A DNA stretch of 64,000 bases, from contig OW203751.1 in the NCBI GenBank assembly GCA_934045075.1, positions 9,247,321-9,311,320 of the forward strand. The letters are read 5' to 3'. The position numbers and the translations under genes are program-made. The DNA is from Yponomeuta sedellus (lineage: Eukaryota; Arthropoda; Insecta; Lepidoptera; Yponomeutidae). The notes below the pieces were generated by a model, which did no database searches, was not told where the DNA came from, and worked only from the letters and a program-made list of their open reading frames with translations. Below, one piece after another: positions 10,521 through 20,924 of this stretch; the first letter of the stretch is position 1; every line of letters begins with the position of its first letter.

Positions 10521-11566
10521 TTAGATTAAAGAAATCATGGTTGTATTTTTTTTCTGTATCTTTATACCCAGGTTCACGTCACTAGGTTCTAAGAAAAAGC
10601 TACTATGTTTATTGACATTTCTTACGTTCACTTTTCTCAAAGACGACTTATAGAAGAAGATATGATATTTACACTCGCGGCGCTAGTAAGCAACGGGTGT
10701 CGCCTTAAACGAAATTTTGGCAAGAAATTTTACATCATCCTAGCAAAACGAAACATTGTCTTGACGTCACAACTTTTATAACTTTCCTAAATTTCTTTTA
10801 AAACTTTTGCCACGTAAATTCGATATATATCACCATTTACATAATTACACAATACATTCCTTCGGCCGTCCGACGTCGGACCAGTGAGTTTTCGTCAATT
10901 TCAGGAAACCTTTTGGAGAAACGACTCGGCATTATTTCTGTTATTAAGAAATTATTATGGTAACTATTTTTTTTAAAGTACATTTAGTTCTAATCGAAAC
11001 TATAATAAAAAACAATTCGAAACATACATAGATCATGATAGTGCTATGTTTTGCAAAATATCAAGTTGAGAAGACTATAATGTTTAATTATTCTTTCGTA
11101 GTTGAATTCTATTTGAACCATATTACATGTTAAGTAAACTCTATAATTTTTTTTATGGTCAAATCCCAAGAACAGAATAAATTGGAAATAACTCTAAGAT
11201 TACAATTTCAAAATAACAAAATAAATATAGAATATTATTTTCTGTTATAAAATTATATAAAAATGGCAACAAAAAGCAAGGATACGTTTCGTAATTCTTA
11301 CAAACTATTTACTTACTCAATTTTTATCATTATTTGTAATATTATCTTTTTACAATTATTTATACATATATTTTAGTCACTTTTGTAGCAATAATGTACA
11401 TTTTTCTTTATACCAACACAAAATATGTACAAAATTACTCATGTTTTTGTTTGTTTCATTTGTACAATTGTTTTTCGCCACTTACATAATTTTTTATTAA
11501 AATTTATTTGTCTCGCAATTTCGAAATATTTTTGGTGCGTAAAAGAAATTTCTAATGCCAACTAAA
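10521..11566. other. AT-rich intergenic stretch
   Basis: No coding frame, tRNA-like unit or shared repeat was seen over about 1 kb. Confidence 0.5.
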
Positions 11567-11575
11567 CCGAACTAT

Positions 11576-11828
11576 ATATTTTTTATTTTTAATGCACTAA
11601 CCCGTGCTAAGGACAAATTTAAAAACCTATTTAGAAGCAAAAAATTTCACCCATGCCGGGATTCGAACCCGCAACCTCTGGCTATCCGTGCCAGCGCTCA
11701 ATTGGAAGAGCGCTGGCACGGATAGCCAGAGGTTGCGGGTTCCAATTGAGCGCTGGCACGGATAGCCAGAGGATGCGGGTTCGAGTCCCGGCATGGGTAA
11801 ATTTTTTAGCCTCTAAATAGGTTTTTAG
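11576..11828. mobile_element. Inverted dimer of SINE A, with target duplication
   Basis: The left half is SINE A in minus sense with tail (TTTTTAATGCACTAACCCG). The right half is SINE A in plus sense ending at TAGCCTCTAAATAGGTTTTT without the tail. The centre is a scrambled join in which GCGCTGGCACGGATAGCCAG occurs twice. The whole unit is bounded by CCGAACTAT at 11567-11575 and 11829-11837, so it was inserted as one piece. Confidence 0.8.
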
Positions 11829-11837
11829 CCGAACTAT

Positions 11838-12413
11838 TTAACGCATTTTAAGAACTGGTTCAATCCAGTGAAGGGTGTTGAAGGGCCTATCCATGTAGGG
11901 TGTTGCTGTTTTGTGGTCAATACTATGTCTTTCGTGCCTCCCAGGTACCAAACGAAAAGTTACTTAGGGTGATATTACACCTATCAAATATCTTTGTCCA
12001 ATTTTGCAATGGACCTCTTTTCACCACAAATACCTTGATGTTAATTTGATTATTAAAAGATATCACAAAGATAGGAGACGCATATTTTTTTATCTTCTGA
12101 AATACGCCCGTTTTCTTATATTTTTTTTATTATTTTAAAGTTTATAAAATAAACAAAGAGGCTCACATATATGTCTTCCTTTGCATAACATCAAAAAAAA
12201 ACATGATTACAAATGCCATTTTAGTATTGCCAGGTCCATTACTTTTTTCTTAACTTGGCAAAGGCGTGTTCACTGAAAGCCACGGTGTGACGTCATCAGC
12301 AATTTTTTTTACTTTTTCTCGCAAATACAACCACAGAAAATAGTGAAAGTAATTTTACGGGCTTTGCAAATCCAAATCTCGAAATGGTTTTCGAATTAGC
12401 CCTCAATACAATT
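11838..12413. other. Intergenic, nothing recognised
   Basis: AT-rich with several poly(T)/poly(A) runs. No supported feature. Confidence 0.45.
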
Positions 12414-12650
12414 TTTGCTGTATGGTGTCGGCCACCAACCCGATTCTTCCCGCGGGTGTCGTAAAAGGCGACTAAGGGACACAAACCGGGGGGTGGGCAG
12501 CAGCGCCCCCTGCAGTACAATTCCACCGAACTGCGATCCCCAACCCGCATGCCCAGCGTGGGGATTATGGGCATTACCCCCTATGATAGCACAACGTGGC
12601 GCTCTTTAGGGGAGGGCTATGTCCAGCAGTGGACTAGTAAAGCCTGACGA
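12414..12650 (+). repeat. Family C repeat
   Basis: From GCTGTATGGTGTCGGCC through TTCCCGCGGGTGTCGTAAAA and GGCGACTAAGGGAC to GTCCAGCAGTGGACTAGTA. Near full length. Confidence 0.75.
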
Positions 12651-12775
12651 TGACGATGACAATTTTGAAAAGGTGTAAATTCAATATTTGATCAAATTTC
12701 TTTGAGGTAACCCCATTTCACTGGTCCAATAACAGCAATATTTTCTGTGTAGTCTCGAGAAAATGGACAATTGTA

Positions 12776-13027
12776 ATAGAGTGGCGGACCTTACTGTCAG
12801 AAGGTATCAAGCGGCGCAGAATGTCCCTGACATGGCTTAACGACTGCCATTGCATGACAGCCGGCACCAACGGCTAAACGTGCCTTGCGACGCACGGAAG
12901 CGCTCTGAAAAATGCCACTAGCGGTAGTCACGAGACGGTCGCCCATCCTGCACCTGACCGCGCCTGTTGTTGCCTACCTCAAGAGATTAATTCCAATGAC
13001 TCGGTTCAACTAGGCCACGAGCGCTTC
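12776..13027 (+). repeat. Family B repeat, 3' two-thirds
   Basis: GGCGGACCTTACTGTCAGAA to AGGCCACGAGCGCTTCC. The first third is missing. Confidence 0.75.
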
Positions 13028-13224
13028 CATATAAATATCAGTGTTGACAAGACAATTGATGAAGTCGCCCAATTTCTTCGATCGATTTGTAGATTGGACG
13101 AAGATATTTGATTATTTTAATATCATTCTTGGTAACTCCGGATACTTCAGTTTGAAACTACAGTGAGAGTCTATGGGCCTGGGAATTTCGCTAATGGTAC
13201 GGCCACACTATCGCGATAACGCGA

Positions 13225-13265
13225 AGATTTGCGCGCCCACAAGGCGATACGGCCTTGTGGGCGCG
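13225..13265. repeat. GC-rich hairpin
   Basis: CGCGCCCACAAGGC, six bases, then its exact reverse complement. A 14-bp stem in AT-rich surroundings, possibly a MITE remnant. Confidence 0.6.
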
Positions 13266-13573
13266 GCTTAAGAAATAATAATGATAATAACTTTTGACAA
13301 ATCAACCCGAGTTCTGACTATCTCATACCCTGTATAAACTCATAGGCTTTTACTTATAAACACCGTATAAGCCTGGTATAGTTTCACAGTGTTTTGTTCA
13401 CGTCATTCGCATGTAACTTTCAGTTGGAAGAAAAGTGACAAAACACTGCATAGTTATACAATACTTACACCAAGTTTATTCGTGATATACGCATAGTTTG
13501 GTGTGATGGAGTATTTAGTGCCACGAACGTTATCGTTCTATTAAGGCGTTTTGGGGCCCTAACCAGCGCCACC

Positions 13574-14054
13574 AATGCAATAGTACATCACACAACTAGG
13601 GTGGTAATACAAAGGAAGGCCGAGATCGCAGAAGTTTGCGGCCCGAGCTGCCAGCGAGGGACGTAAATATGCGATCGAGAGCTTTCTTTATTACCTCCCG
13701 TGTTGTGTACATCTTTTTATGTCTACACTTGGCCAGAAAGCGGCTTTTGACGTACGCGCAACGTGCGTAAAAAGCCGCGTAAAAAGCGTAAAAAGCCGCA
13801 GCGTGCGTGCGTGCAATTTATAACTTGTTTTATGCCACACCTGGCAATAAAGTGGCTTTTTCCGCACGCTGCGCGTACTAAAAAAGCCGCTTTCTAGCCA
13901 AGTGTAGACATAAAAAGATGTACACAACACGGGAGGCAATAAAGAAAGCTCTCGATCGCATATTTACGTCCCTCGCTTGCAGCTCGGGCCGCAAACTTCT
14001 GCGATCTCGGCCTTCCTTTGTATTACCACCCTAGTTGTGTAATGTACTATTATA
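13574..14054. mobile_element. Family G MITE, inverted pair
   Basis: 13574-13760 is family G in minus sense and 13830-14054 is the same unit in plus sense, so together they form a large palindrome. Both outer ends are the GTAATGTACTATT-type edge (TAGTACATCACACAAC at left, GTTGTGTAATGTACTATTA at right). The middle has a local expansion of GTGCGTAAAAAGCCG-type sequence. The right arm retains ATGCCACACCTGGCAATAAA. Confidence 0.7.
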
Positions 14055-14145
14055 ATATAACATAGTCCGTTAGCTTTATTTAGAATATACCTCGGCTACT
14101 ATCGGATATATTGACTGGATATAGGACTAAGCGTGTTCCAGCTAA

Positions 14146-14546
14146 GGCTAAGGACTCACGAAGCGGTTTTCACCCGTGCCCGCCGCGGTGGCAGAATGGA
14201 GTTTTATTTTCAAAGCTCACGAGACCGGAGTTTTGTGCGGTTACGCAGCCGTCGCGGTTGCGATTGTCGCTCGCAAACTTGGCGGTTTGATAATCGCAAG
14301 ACGGGCGGTTAAACGATCAGTTGAGTTCCAGACCGTCGTGGACACACACCAGAAACGAGCTGTCGCGTTATACTTCCTTCACAGAAGAATTAAAAAAAGA
14401 AGGCAAAATGGCGTCGGATTTCTAACCGCGTAAGAGGCGTCGTGAAGTGTGCTTTAATTTTTTACATAAATATCTGTATTCTACAAAGGCTGCGGGCCCG
14501 CAACCGCGGCGGGCACGGGTGAAAACCGCTTCGTGAGTCCTTAGCC
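14146..14546. mobile_element. PIF/Harbinger-like MITE, 401 bp, TAA target duplication
   Basis: Ends GGCTAAGGACTCACGAAGCG (14146) and its reverse complement (to 14546), with inverted similarity continuing to the CCCGCCGCGG region. Flanked by TAA at 14143-14145 and 14547-14549, the TWA target typical of PIF/Harbinger elements. The interior holds an 85-codon frame ending KRAVALYFLHRRIKKRRQ, which could be a remnant of a transposase N-terminus; that reading is inference. Confidence 0.75.
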
Positions 14547-14682
14547 TAAAAGTGAACATGAGAAGTCTTAACAACTGTGACAACTATTTTTAGGGCTTAC
14601 ATTCTGGAACCCATGATCAATAGATTAGAACTTTAATCGAATAACATCTACATGCAGGCGCATACATTGCCTCTGGCCCCAC

Positions 14683-14840
14683 ACTAGGATACCCTGTGTC
14701 GTGGTAACCAGAAACAGCGACATCGCAAACATGTAAACATCCAAGACCTGGGTTTTTTTTTTGTTCCCAGCTGGGATTCGAACCCGGGGCTTCTTGCACG
14801 GGTAGGTAGTTGCGCTACCGCTACGCCACAGAGGTCGTCG
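14683..14840 (-). mobile_element. tRNA-derived SINE (minus)
   Basis: On the minus strand: A box in TGTGGCGTAGCGGTAGCGC and B box GGGTTCGAATCCC, then TGGGAACAAAAA, a CATGTTTGCGATGTCGC stretch and a tail. A related body lies at 35735-35876. Not a functional tRNA: the 3' acceptor side does not pair and a SINE body follows. Confidence 0.75.
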
Positions 14841-15119
14841 AATAAAGTCCTTGGTGTTTCTTAATGCTTCGCGATACTCATACATAGTTATTTGATTAAA
14901 CGGGTCTGATCGCGATTGTTTACTAGGGAAAACGTTGCCGTGGTCTACTTAATACCACGGCAACTGTAACGCTGCCGAAACGTCGGGAAATAAGGTAATT
15001 ACGTTTTACCTAAAAGTCCTTGGTTGTCGATTCTAGGCTGTAGGTAGGTTCTAAAAATAGTTGTCACAGTTGTTAAGAATTTCTTAAGTTCACTTTTAGA
15101 TAAAAAAATATGATTTCCA

Positions 15120-15340
15120 TTGGTTAGTTAGCACTATGAAGCACCTTAAAAGTTAAAATTGAACTGGAGTAGGCGTGACTTTTGAACCAGAGTTCTTATG
15201 GTCACATACATTGTATAAAGATGCCCAAGTTGGTACTATGAAGCATTGATATATTTAACACAGGTTGCTATATTAAAGTTTAAATTGAACCTGATTAGTC
15301 GTGACTTTTGAACCCGAGTTCTTCTGTCAGTTCCAATAGC
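15120..15340 (+). repeat. Two-copy direct repeat
   Basis: GCACTATGAAGCA..., AAATTGAAC, GGCGTGACTTTTGAACCAGA and GTTCTT recurs about 110 bp later with changes (TCGTGACTTTTGAACCCGAG). It lies downstream of the THAP gene stop (minus strand) and does not code. Confidence 0.6.
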
Positions 15341-15398
15341 GTCACAACATCCACACAACGCAATCACTTTTAATGTTGTGACAAATCTGATATTTTTT

Positions 15399-15404
15399 TT
15401 TATT
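15399..15404 (-). terminator. Candidate polyadenylation signal of the minus THAP gene
   Basis: AATAAA on the minus strand about 330 nt after the stop codon at 15733. The T-rich context makes chance occurrence likely. Confidence 0.3.
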
Positions 15405-15732
15405 AAAACCATCAGAGTACAAAAGTAGCCCGTATCCTGGTTCAGATGAAAACAAATGTTGAAAGAACAGATGTTTCAAAAACAGCATCACGACCTAAAA
15501 CCAAAGCGTATTAGAGTTCAAAAAATTGAACTCGAGTTCAAAGGCCAGTATTCGGTGTAAAATTTAAGTTGCGCATATCCGTGGCGTGCGCAACATGATA
15601 AGTAAAATAATTATAATAAAATTAAGACAATAATATAACAAAAAATAATAAAAACCTCTCTCGCCCTCACTTAGTAATATCACTTTTATCTTGCGCCGAG
15701 TGTTAGCTCGTGTGAACGTGGAATGTGCGACA

Positions 15733-15756
15733 TCACTGCAGGATCCGCGACAGATC
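15733..15756 (-). CDS. THAP-domain gene (minus), exon 11, terminal coding exon
   Basis: The acceptor is strong (CCCTTTTGTCCCCAG). It gives seven codons, DLSRILQ, and TGA, entered in phase 0 exactly as exon 10 leaves it. With this exon the eleven coding exons sum to 1,713 nt, divisible by three, for 570 residues. It is short, so the call depends on phase and acceptor quality. Splicing to a downstream alternative cannot be excluded. Confidence 0.55.
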   Translation of the reverse strand, partial: DLSRILQ

Positions 15757-15913
15757 CTGGGGACAAAAGGGCAAGTTAGTTAGTCAATCATAATCAATCA
15801 ATCAATCAGCCGGCCAGCCAGCCAACTTTGGAGTTAGGATATGTTGTATAGAATCAGGCGTTACTTTGCGGAAATCCATAATAGCATAATAATAATAATA
15901 AAAATAAGTAATT

Positions 15914-16551
15914 ATACTATTTTTATTTTTAATGCACTAACCCGTGCTAAGGACAATTTTAAAAATCTATTTATATATATATATATTGGTCTTTTTGCAT
16001 CTACTTAATGAGATGATTTATGCAGCGTCCAGTGGTATCCTCACTCACACTAGATGGGTGGGACCACTCCGACGCTGTAGTGCCTGGGTCATGGTTTCAT
16101 AGATGGTGTAGGCTTGCCCAGCACCTATACCATCCTGACAGCTTAGTCGGCCTAGCCCACAGGAAAGACTAGTCAATACGTGCGGAGCCAACCAAGCCGC
16201 GGGTTTCCTCACGATGTTTTCCTTCACCGTTAGCGTAAACCTATTTAGAGGCTAAAAATTCCACCCATGCCGGGATTCGAAGCCGCGACCTCTGGCTATC
16301 CGTGCCAGCGCTCTCGTGCGATGTAAAAACCTAACTGCAAAGTAGGTAGTCGGGGCTGTAAGTGATGCAATTTGTTTAAGCCAGATGTCGCTGCCTGTAC
16401 GTAATACAGAGAATAGTGTAAAGAGGTTCGAAATTTCACTGATGCCGGTGAGTCGCCCATTAGCTCAGTTGGAAGAGCGCAGGCACGGATAGCCAGAGGT
16501 CGCGGGTTCGAATCCCGGCATGGGTGGAATTTTTAGCCTACAATGAATTTA
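15914..16551. mobile_element. SINE A, long inverted form, split by SINE L
   Basis: Left arm in minus sense from ACTATTTTTATTTTTAATGC (15917), interrupted at about 15980-16235 by SINE L, resumed at 16236 (CCTATTTAGAGGCTAAAAAT). Then comes the 5' body, and from 16450 the plus-sense tRNA-like head (TTAGCTCAGTTGGAAGAGCG, GGGTTCGAATCCC). Here the two heads are separated by the whole 5' region, unlike the compact dimers. Confidence 0.7.
15985..16235 (-). mobile_element. SINE L (minus), nested in SINE A
   Basis: Matches the 3' two-thirds of the full copy at 29831-30236: GAAGGAAAACATCGTGAGGA, TGACTAGTCTTTCCTGTGGG, ACTAAGCTGTCAGGATGGTA, then the GTAGATGCAAAAAG tail, read on the minus strand. Confidence 0.75.
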
Positions 16552-16605
16552 CAATGAATAAAAGAATTTTGAGTTATTTTTTTTATGTTCCGGCTAGTCA
16601 CATAC

Positions 16606-16685
16606 CTCGTATCTATGTAACAGTTGAGATCCGCTCGAGTGGACGTTTTCGCTGTAGAAGAACGGTCTGCGGATCGAGTTTTGCC
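16606..16685 (-). CDS. THAP-domain gene (minus), exon 10
   Basis: Eighty nt between acceptor TTTCTCCGTTGCAG and donor GAG/GTATGT. Phase 1 in, phase 0 out. It encodes residues 537-563, QNSIRRPFFYSENVHSSGSQ followed by LLHRYE, after the shared tryptophan codon. No domain is recognised; aromatic and serine-rich. Confidence 0.65.
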
Positions 16686-16794
16686 CTGCAACGGAGAAAG
16701 CGTGATGTTATCCGGCTCATCAGGCCCTTGACTGTGTTAATGCATTGTAGTACAATGAAAACTGCATGAAAGTGATGATTTCATTTCATCGCTG

Positions 16795-17215
16795 CTTTAA
16801 AATTTAAATGCGAAAATGAAATGGTTTTGTTCAAAGTAGCGCAGAAACTGCGGCTCAATGAACGTTACAATTCAAACTATATAATAATATAGCATTTAAA
16901 TGTGAGAATGCTAAATTCCACTTGTTCAAGCAGAAGCAAGACACGAACACTCCACCACCGACACCAATACTTGTGTGAGAAAACACGCGACGCGTTTCGC
17001 CTCTAACACGAGGCAGCCTCAGGCTCACAAGTCAAAAAAGTGGGAGGTAGGGCGGTGCATTAACTAACCGCATGGTGCTTGTGGGATTATTGGCGGAATT
17101 CAAAATTATCACATTTAAATGCTATATTATTATATAGTTTAAATTGTAACGTTCATTGAGCCGCAGTTTCTGCGCTACTTTGAACAAAACATTTTCATTT
17201 CATTTCACATATCAG
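16795..17215. repeat. Family E inverted pair enclosing family F
   Basis: Outer arms are family E in opposite sense (AGCGCAGAAACTGCGGCTCA at 16838, TGAGCCGCAGTTTCTGCGCT at 17157), followed inward by ACTATATAATAATATAGCAT and its reverse. The centre (16915-17095) is family F: CAAGCAGAAGCAAGACACGA, GCGACGCGTTTCGCCTCTAA, GCATTAACTAACCGCATGGT. The shared flanks suggest that F carries the inverted E arms as part of one mobile unit. Confidence 0.6.
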
Positions 17216-17338
17216 TTATTATTATTGTAATTCTTTATTGTACAAAAATTTTGCACATAGGCAAGCTTAATGCCACTTAGCATTATCTACCAGCTAGCCT
17301 AAGTTTTGGAGATAACATGAGAGGGGGGGGGGACTCAC

Positions 17339-17425
17339 AAATCTGCGTGTGCGCAGCCAAAGCGTTCTGTTTCGCTATCAGAAGCTCCGGGCCGGGCTGA
17401 CGGGCGAACTGTTCGTAGTAGCCCA
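17339..17425 (-). CDS. THAP-domain gene (minus), exon 9
   Basis: Eighty-seven nt, phase 1 in and out, donor T/GTGAGT, acceptor TTTCACAG. It encodes GYYEQFARQPGPELLIAKQ then NALAAHTQI (about residues 509-536 of the model). The second half looks helical and amphipathic. Confidence 0.7.
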
Positions 17426-17454
17426 CTGTGAAACAAAGTTATTGATCAATTAAT

Positions 17455-17506
17455 TGAATGAATGAATGAATGAACGAACGAACAAATGAATGAATGAATA
17501 AATAAT
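17455..17506 (+). repeat. (TGAA)n-type microsatellite
   Basis: About a dozen imperfect TGAA/CGAA units. Confidence 0.9.
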
Positions 17507-17857
17507 AATAGTTGTAACGGGGAACGGTCGGTGGGCAGATCAGCAGCCAGATGGTCAGATGACCTTGTTCGGAACACATCCGATCATAGATTTAGCTGAT
17601 TATTTTGTATAGTGTTGGCAAGACTGTTTCCGTTATCCATATTTGGTACTTTGCTGTGTCTATAACACGTTAGAATAAAAGCTGTGAATATAATTCATTC
17701 CGGCCTTTTTACTTATGTTTTCCCTAATATTGTGTGAAACAGACCTAAGTAAAGTGGCCGGCAAACAGTGGATGAGACTACCGCGATTCTGTGCTGGCTG
17801 ACGTGGAAATGAAGAGGCCGAAGAGGCTAACGAGATCTGTGTAATATATCCATGATC

Positions 17858-17932
17858 ATTCATTCATTCATTCATTCATTCATTCACTCACTCACTCACT
17901 CACTCACTCATTTATTTATTTATTACATCCTT
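17858..17932 (+). repeat. Compound tetranucleotide microsatellite
   Basis: (ATTC)n passes into (ACTC)n and then (ATTT)n without a break. Confidence 0.9.
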
Positions 17933-17939
17933 ACAACAC

Positions 17940-18128
17940 AACCACTTGACCTGGTCCCAAACTAGGATACACTGTACTATGGTAACCGGACGAGGAAGTC
18001 ACAAATACGAAAATACAACCAGACTGAGGCCGCTTGTACAAATGTACGGCGACCCCCAGTAGGAATCGAACCCACGCCCTCTGTCTTGGTACCCAAGCGC
18101 CTTAACGGCTAGACGAACGAGGCAGTCA
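17940..18128 (-). mobile_element. tRNA-derived SINE (minus)
   Basis: On the minus strand the head reads CTCGTTCGTCTAGCCGTTAA and GGCGCTTGGGTACCAAGACA, with a B-box-like GGGTTCGATTCCT, then a body with GTACATTTGTACAAGCGG and GTTACCATAGTACAGTG. Compare the SINEs at 14683 and 35735. Confidence 0.65.
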
Positions 18129-18235
18129 CGAGTCAATCAATCCATCCACCGTTGCATGGTTTTCAAGGCAAAAGTCTACCTACAAACTTATTTTTTAGAC
18201 ACGTGATACTGCCCTGCTGTAAAAGCTTATATATA

Positions 18236-18362
18236 CTTGATATCAACGCCTTGCATGCCCCTACTGCTGGGTTACGAGTCTCTTCCTGCATCGCAGGAAG
18301 GTTAGGCCATACTCCACAACGGGGGCAGAGTCCGGGTTGGTGGAGGATTGTAAGACAGTGGC
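18236..18362 (+). repeat. Family B fragment, 5' third
   Basis: ATGCCCCTACTGCTGGGTTA through CTCTTCCTGCATCGCAGGAA to GTAAGACAGTGGCGG. Confidence 0.7.
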
Positions 18363-18598
18363 GGAGAAAAAACATGTCTGCTGCCATATTTATGCTCACA
18401 TGTAGCCTGTTAGCAGTGTTAGACATTGACGGTTAGCAGTGTAACGCCACAAATGTACCTAACTTAGTATGCTGGGATTCGAACCTTCGACCTCTTGATT
18501 GAGAAGCCATATTATTATTATTATTTAGTCATTTGCAAGCATACACGGTACATTTTATATAAGTAAATTATCAGGCATGCAAAATTGTTTGCAGTTAA

Positions 18599-19541
18599 CC
18601 CTTCTCGCGTTTAGTGTACATACGTCTGTACACTAATCAGCCCGGCCGCGCGCATCCCCCAAGCGCTTAGTGTACAGACGTATGTACACTATGCAACGCT
18701 CAGATTGGACTCTTTTTATCTATGCTCTGTGCATTCTCTATGGACAATATCTGTTGTTTTATTGGCCAATGGTTAGTAAGGATTACTTTCGCCAACCAAT
18801 CAAATGACGTGACGTGGAAAAAAATTGAATTATCATCGAAACCACATGAGCTTGCTAGGTCAGACGCCATTTTGCGTTTTCGTCGTGAGTTGCTCCGCTC
18901 GCTAAAGTTTTATTAGTTATTTAGAGAAGGCAACGCTGCGTATTTGTTCATGTGTTATATATCAAATTACTGGGAAAAGTGTGTAGATTATGATTCAAAT
19001 AATAGTTTCGTTGTATTTGATGGAAAAGAAAGTGAAAAAAGCCTCGAACTTTTAGCCCGGATTGTGCCGCTTGTATGGGCGGTCAGTGTCATTTTACCTC
19101 TTCCTGGTAATTATTCATTTATAGCTTTATTTTGGTGAATTAGAGTATGAAAATTGTGTAAACAGTAATAGATAATATGCAGATCATATTATAAGTGTTA
19201 GTTCAGTGCTAGTGAATGAGTAATTAGTGAAAATAGTGAGACAAAGTTCAAAGTAGTGTCAAAATGGCGTGGATAGTGAAATTCATCTCGTCATTTGAAT
19301 ATCATGTAAGTTTATTGATAATTTTATTAGCATTACAAGTATAATAACCGGATAGGGAATTTTATGCAGATTGTAGTGATATATAACACTTATTGAATAA
19401 TTACGTAGTACTTTCTCTAATTTGAGAAATGCGGAACTGTGTTCACAAAAAAGATGCAAAAAAATGGCGGTGCGAAATGACCCTGCACTATGCGGTACCT
19501 TTGAACTTTCTTTTTTCCGAGCGCGCGTGGCGCTAGAAGGG
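18599..19541. mobile_element. piggyBac-like non-autonomous element, 943 bp
   Basis: TTAA at 18595-18598 and 19542-19545 flanks ends CCCTTCTCGCG and CGCTAGAAGGG. TTAA targets with CCCT-type tips are typical of piggyBac. The left end has two near-identical palindromes of TTAGTGTACATACGTCTGTA type separated by a GC-rich spacer. The interior contains two 64-codon frames (18722 and 18944) of unknown meaning and no recognisable transposase. It lies in intron 8 of the THAP gene. Confidence 0.8.
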
Positions 19542-19639
19542 TTAATATTGCACTTGTTTTTATCTGTTGGTATTTAAGAGTCAATTTCAACTTATTAAAT
19601 TACAATTGTATATTATTGAAATTAAATTATAAAATTCTT

Positions 19640-20150
19640 AAATTATTATGTTACATTTTTTTTTATTGATTAAAACATAATTATCGTTAAAGTAAAAAAA
19701 AAATTTAATAAAAATAGACAGAATAGAAAATGATGTACATCACAACAAAATATAATACAAAATATAAACAAAATAGTATCAATAGTGGGTACATTAAATT
19801 CAGATTATAATTTTAAAAAATCTTCAATTTTATAAATGGAATTCTCACATAAACTTATAAACAATTTCATTTTGACTATCCTAAAGTGCAGATTGGATAT
19901 AGATTCTGGTAGGGCATTATACAGTTTGATTGACATGTAGTGGCTGTAGTGAATTTTTCGCAAATGATGTTGTTTTATGAGGTAATCCGGCCAAACGTTT
20001 TGGGTATCTAGCAGAGAATGCGCAATCTTTTATTTGGAAGTCCCTAATATTTTTCTTTACGTATAGGCACACTTCAAATATATATAAGGCGGGCAGTGGC
20101 AGTATATTTAGTTTCTTGAAAAGTGGTCGACATGAATCTACCGCTTTTTC
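19640..20150 (-). pseudogene. Non-LTR retrotransposon 3' end (minus)
   Basis: Conceptual minus-strand pieces read CRPLFKKLNILPLPALYIFE at about 20120 and, in another frame, IKLYNALPESISN then FKISLCEN-like residues at about 19900. These are the C-terminal tail of a CR1/Jockey-type ORF2. Frameshifts separate them and the 5' part is missing. Confidence 0.6.
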
Positions 20151-20212
20151 TACCGCTCCGCTGCCACCGGTCTACCTCTGCGAAGTGACAATTATAGTAA
20201 AGCTTGACTTAC

Positions 20213-20251
20213 TGCCAATATTGTTGTGCCCGTTCTGATAGTAGGGGCTGT
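20213..20251 (-). CDS. THAP-domain gene (minus), exon 8, microexon
   Basis: Only 39 nt, with acceptor CCATTGGTGCAG and donor A/GTAAGTC. Phase 1 in and out, so it can be skipped without changing frame. It encodes SPYYQNGHNNIG with shared flanking codons. Tyr/Asn-rich sequence similar in style to exons 5 and 9 supports it. Confidence 0.65.
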
Positions 20252-20439
20252 CTGCACCAATGGACTGGTCGCAAGCTGCGAACAAAGCGAAAAGCACCTT
20301 GAGGAAACCTGGACATAAGAATCCTGAACATAAGAATGTAGTATATAAGGTTTGCTGGAAGAGAATGCTTCTTGCATTGAGCACGCCCTTGTAGATTTAC
20401 TTGTGTAATGACAGCAATAAAGAATGGAAATAAATAAAA

Positions 20440-20548
20440 TATCCACCAACCAACCCGAACTCGGAACCGGTGTGGAGTATGGCCTAACCTTCCTGCGATG
20501 CAGGAAGAGAGTGTGCCCCAGCAGTGGGGACATACAAGGGTGAATATC
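20440..20548 (-). repeat. Family B fragment (minus)
   Basis: CCACCAACCAACCCGAACTC, TGGAGTATGGCCTAACCTTC and CAGCAGTGGGGACATACAAG. Confidence 0.7.
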
Positions 20549-20584
20549 GAAGAATGTAGTATAGTAATTACATGATTATATTCT

Positions 20585-20845
20585 TTTTGTTGCCCTAACC
20601 CGTGCTGAGGACAATTTTAAAAACCTATTTAGAGGCTAGAAATACCGCCCATGCCGGGACTCGAACCCGCGACCTCTGGCTAACCGTACCGGCGCTCTCC
20701 CAACTGAGCTTATGGGCAAGTACCGGCACCAGCGAAATTTCACCAGCGAACCTCTTTACAATTAATCTGCATTACGTGCAGGCAGCGACATCTGGCTGAA
20801 GTAATTTGCATCACTTGCAGCCCCGAGTACCTACTTTGCAGTTAG
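20585..20845 (-). mobile_element. SINE A (minus)
   Basis: CTAACCCGTGCTGAGGACAA, CCTATTTAGAGGCTAGAAAT, B-box complement GGGACTCGAACCC, then the 5' body to GAGTACCTACTTTGCAGTTA. Nearly full length. Confidence 0.8.
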
Positions 20846-20924
20846 GTTTTACATCGCTGTGAATCAATGATATCGCTGTACCCACATGCGGTTCGAAATT
20901 TCGCCGATGCCGGTAGTGATAAAC

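Noticed and set aside
12296..12609. Frames of 64-92 codons in the GC-rich family C sequence, also at 23039, 36873, 41180 and elsewhere
   Set aside because: The same conceptual peptides recur in both orientations wherever family C occurs, without start context or splice support; repeat-derived.
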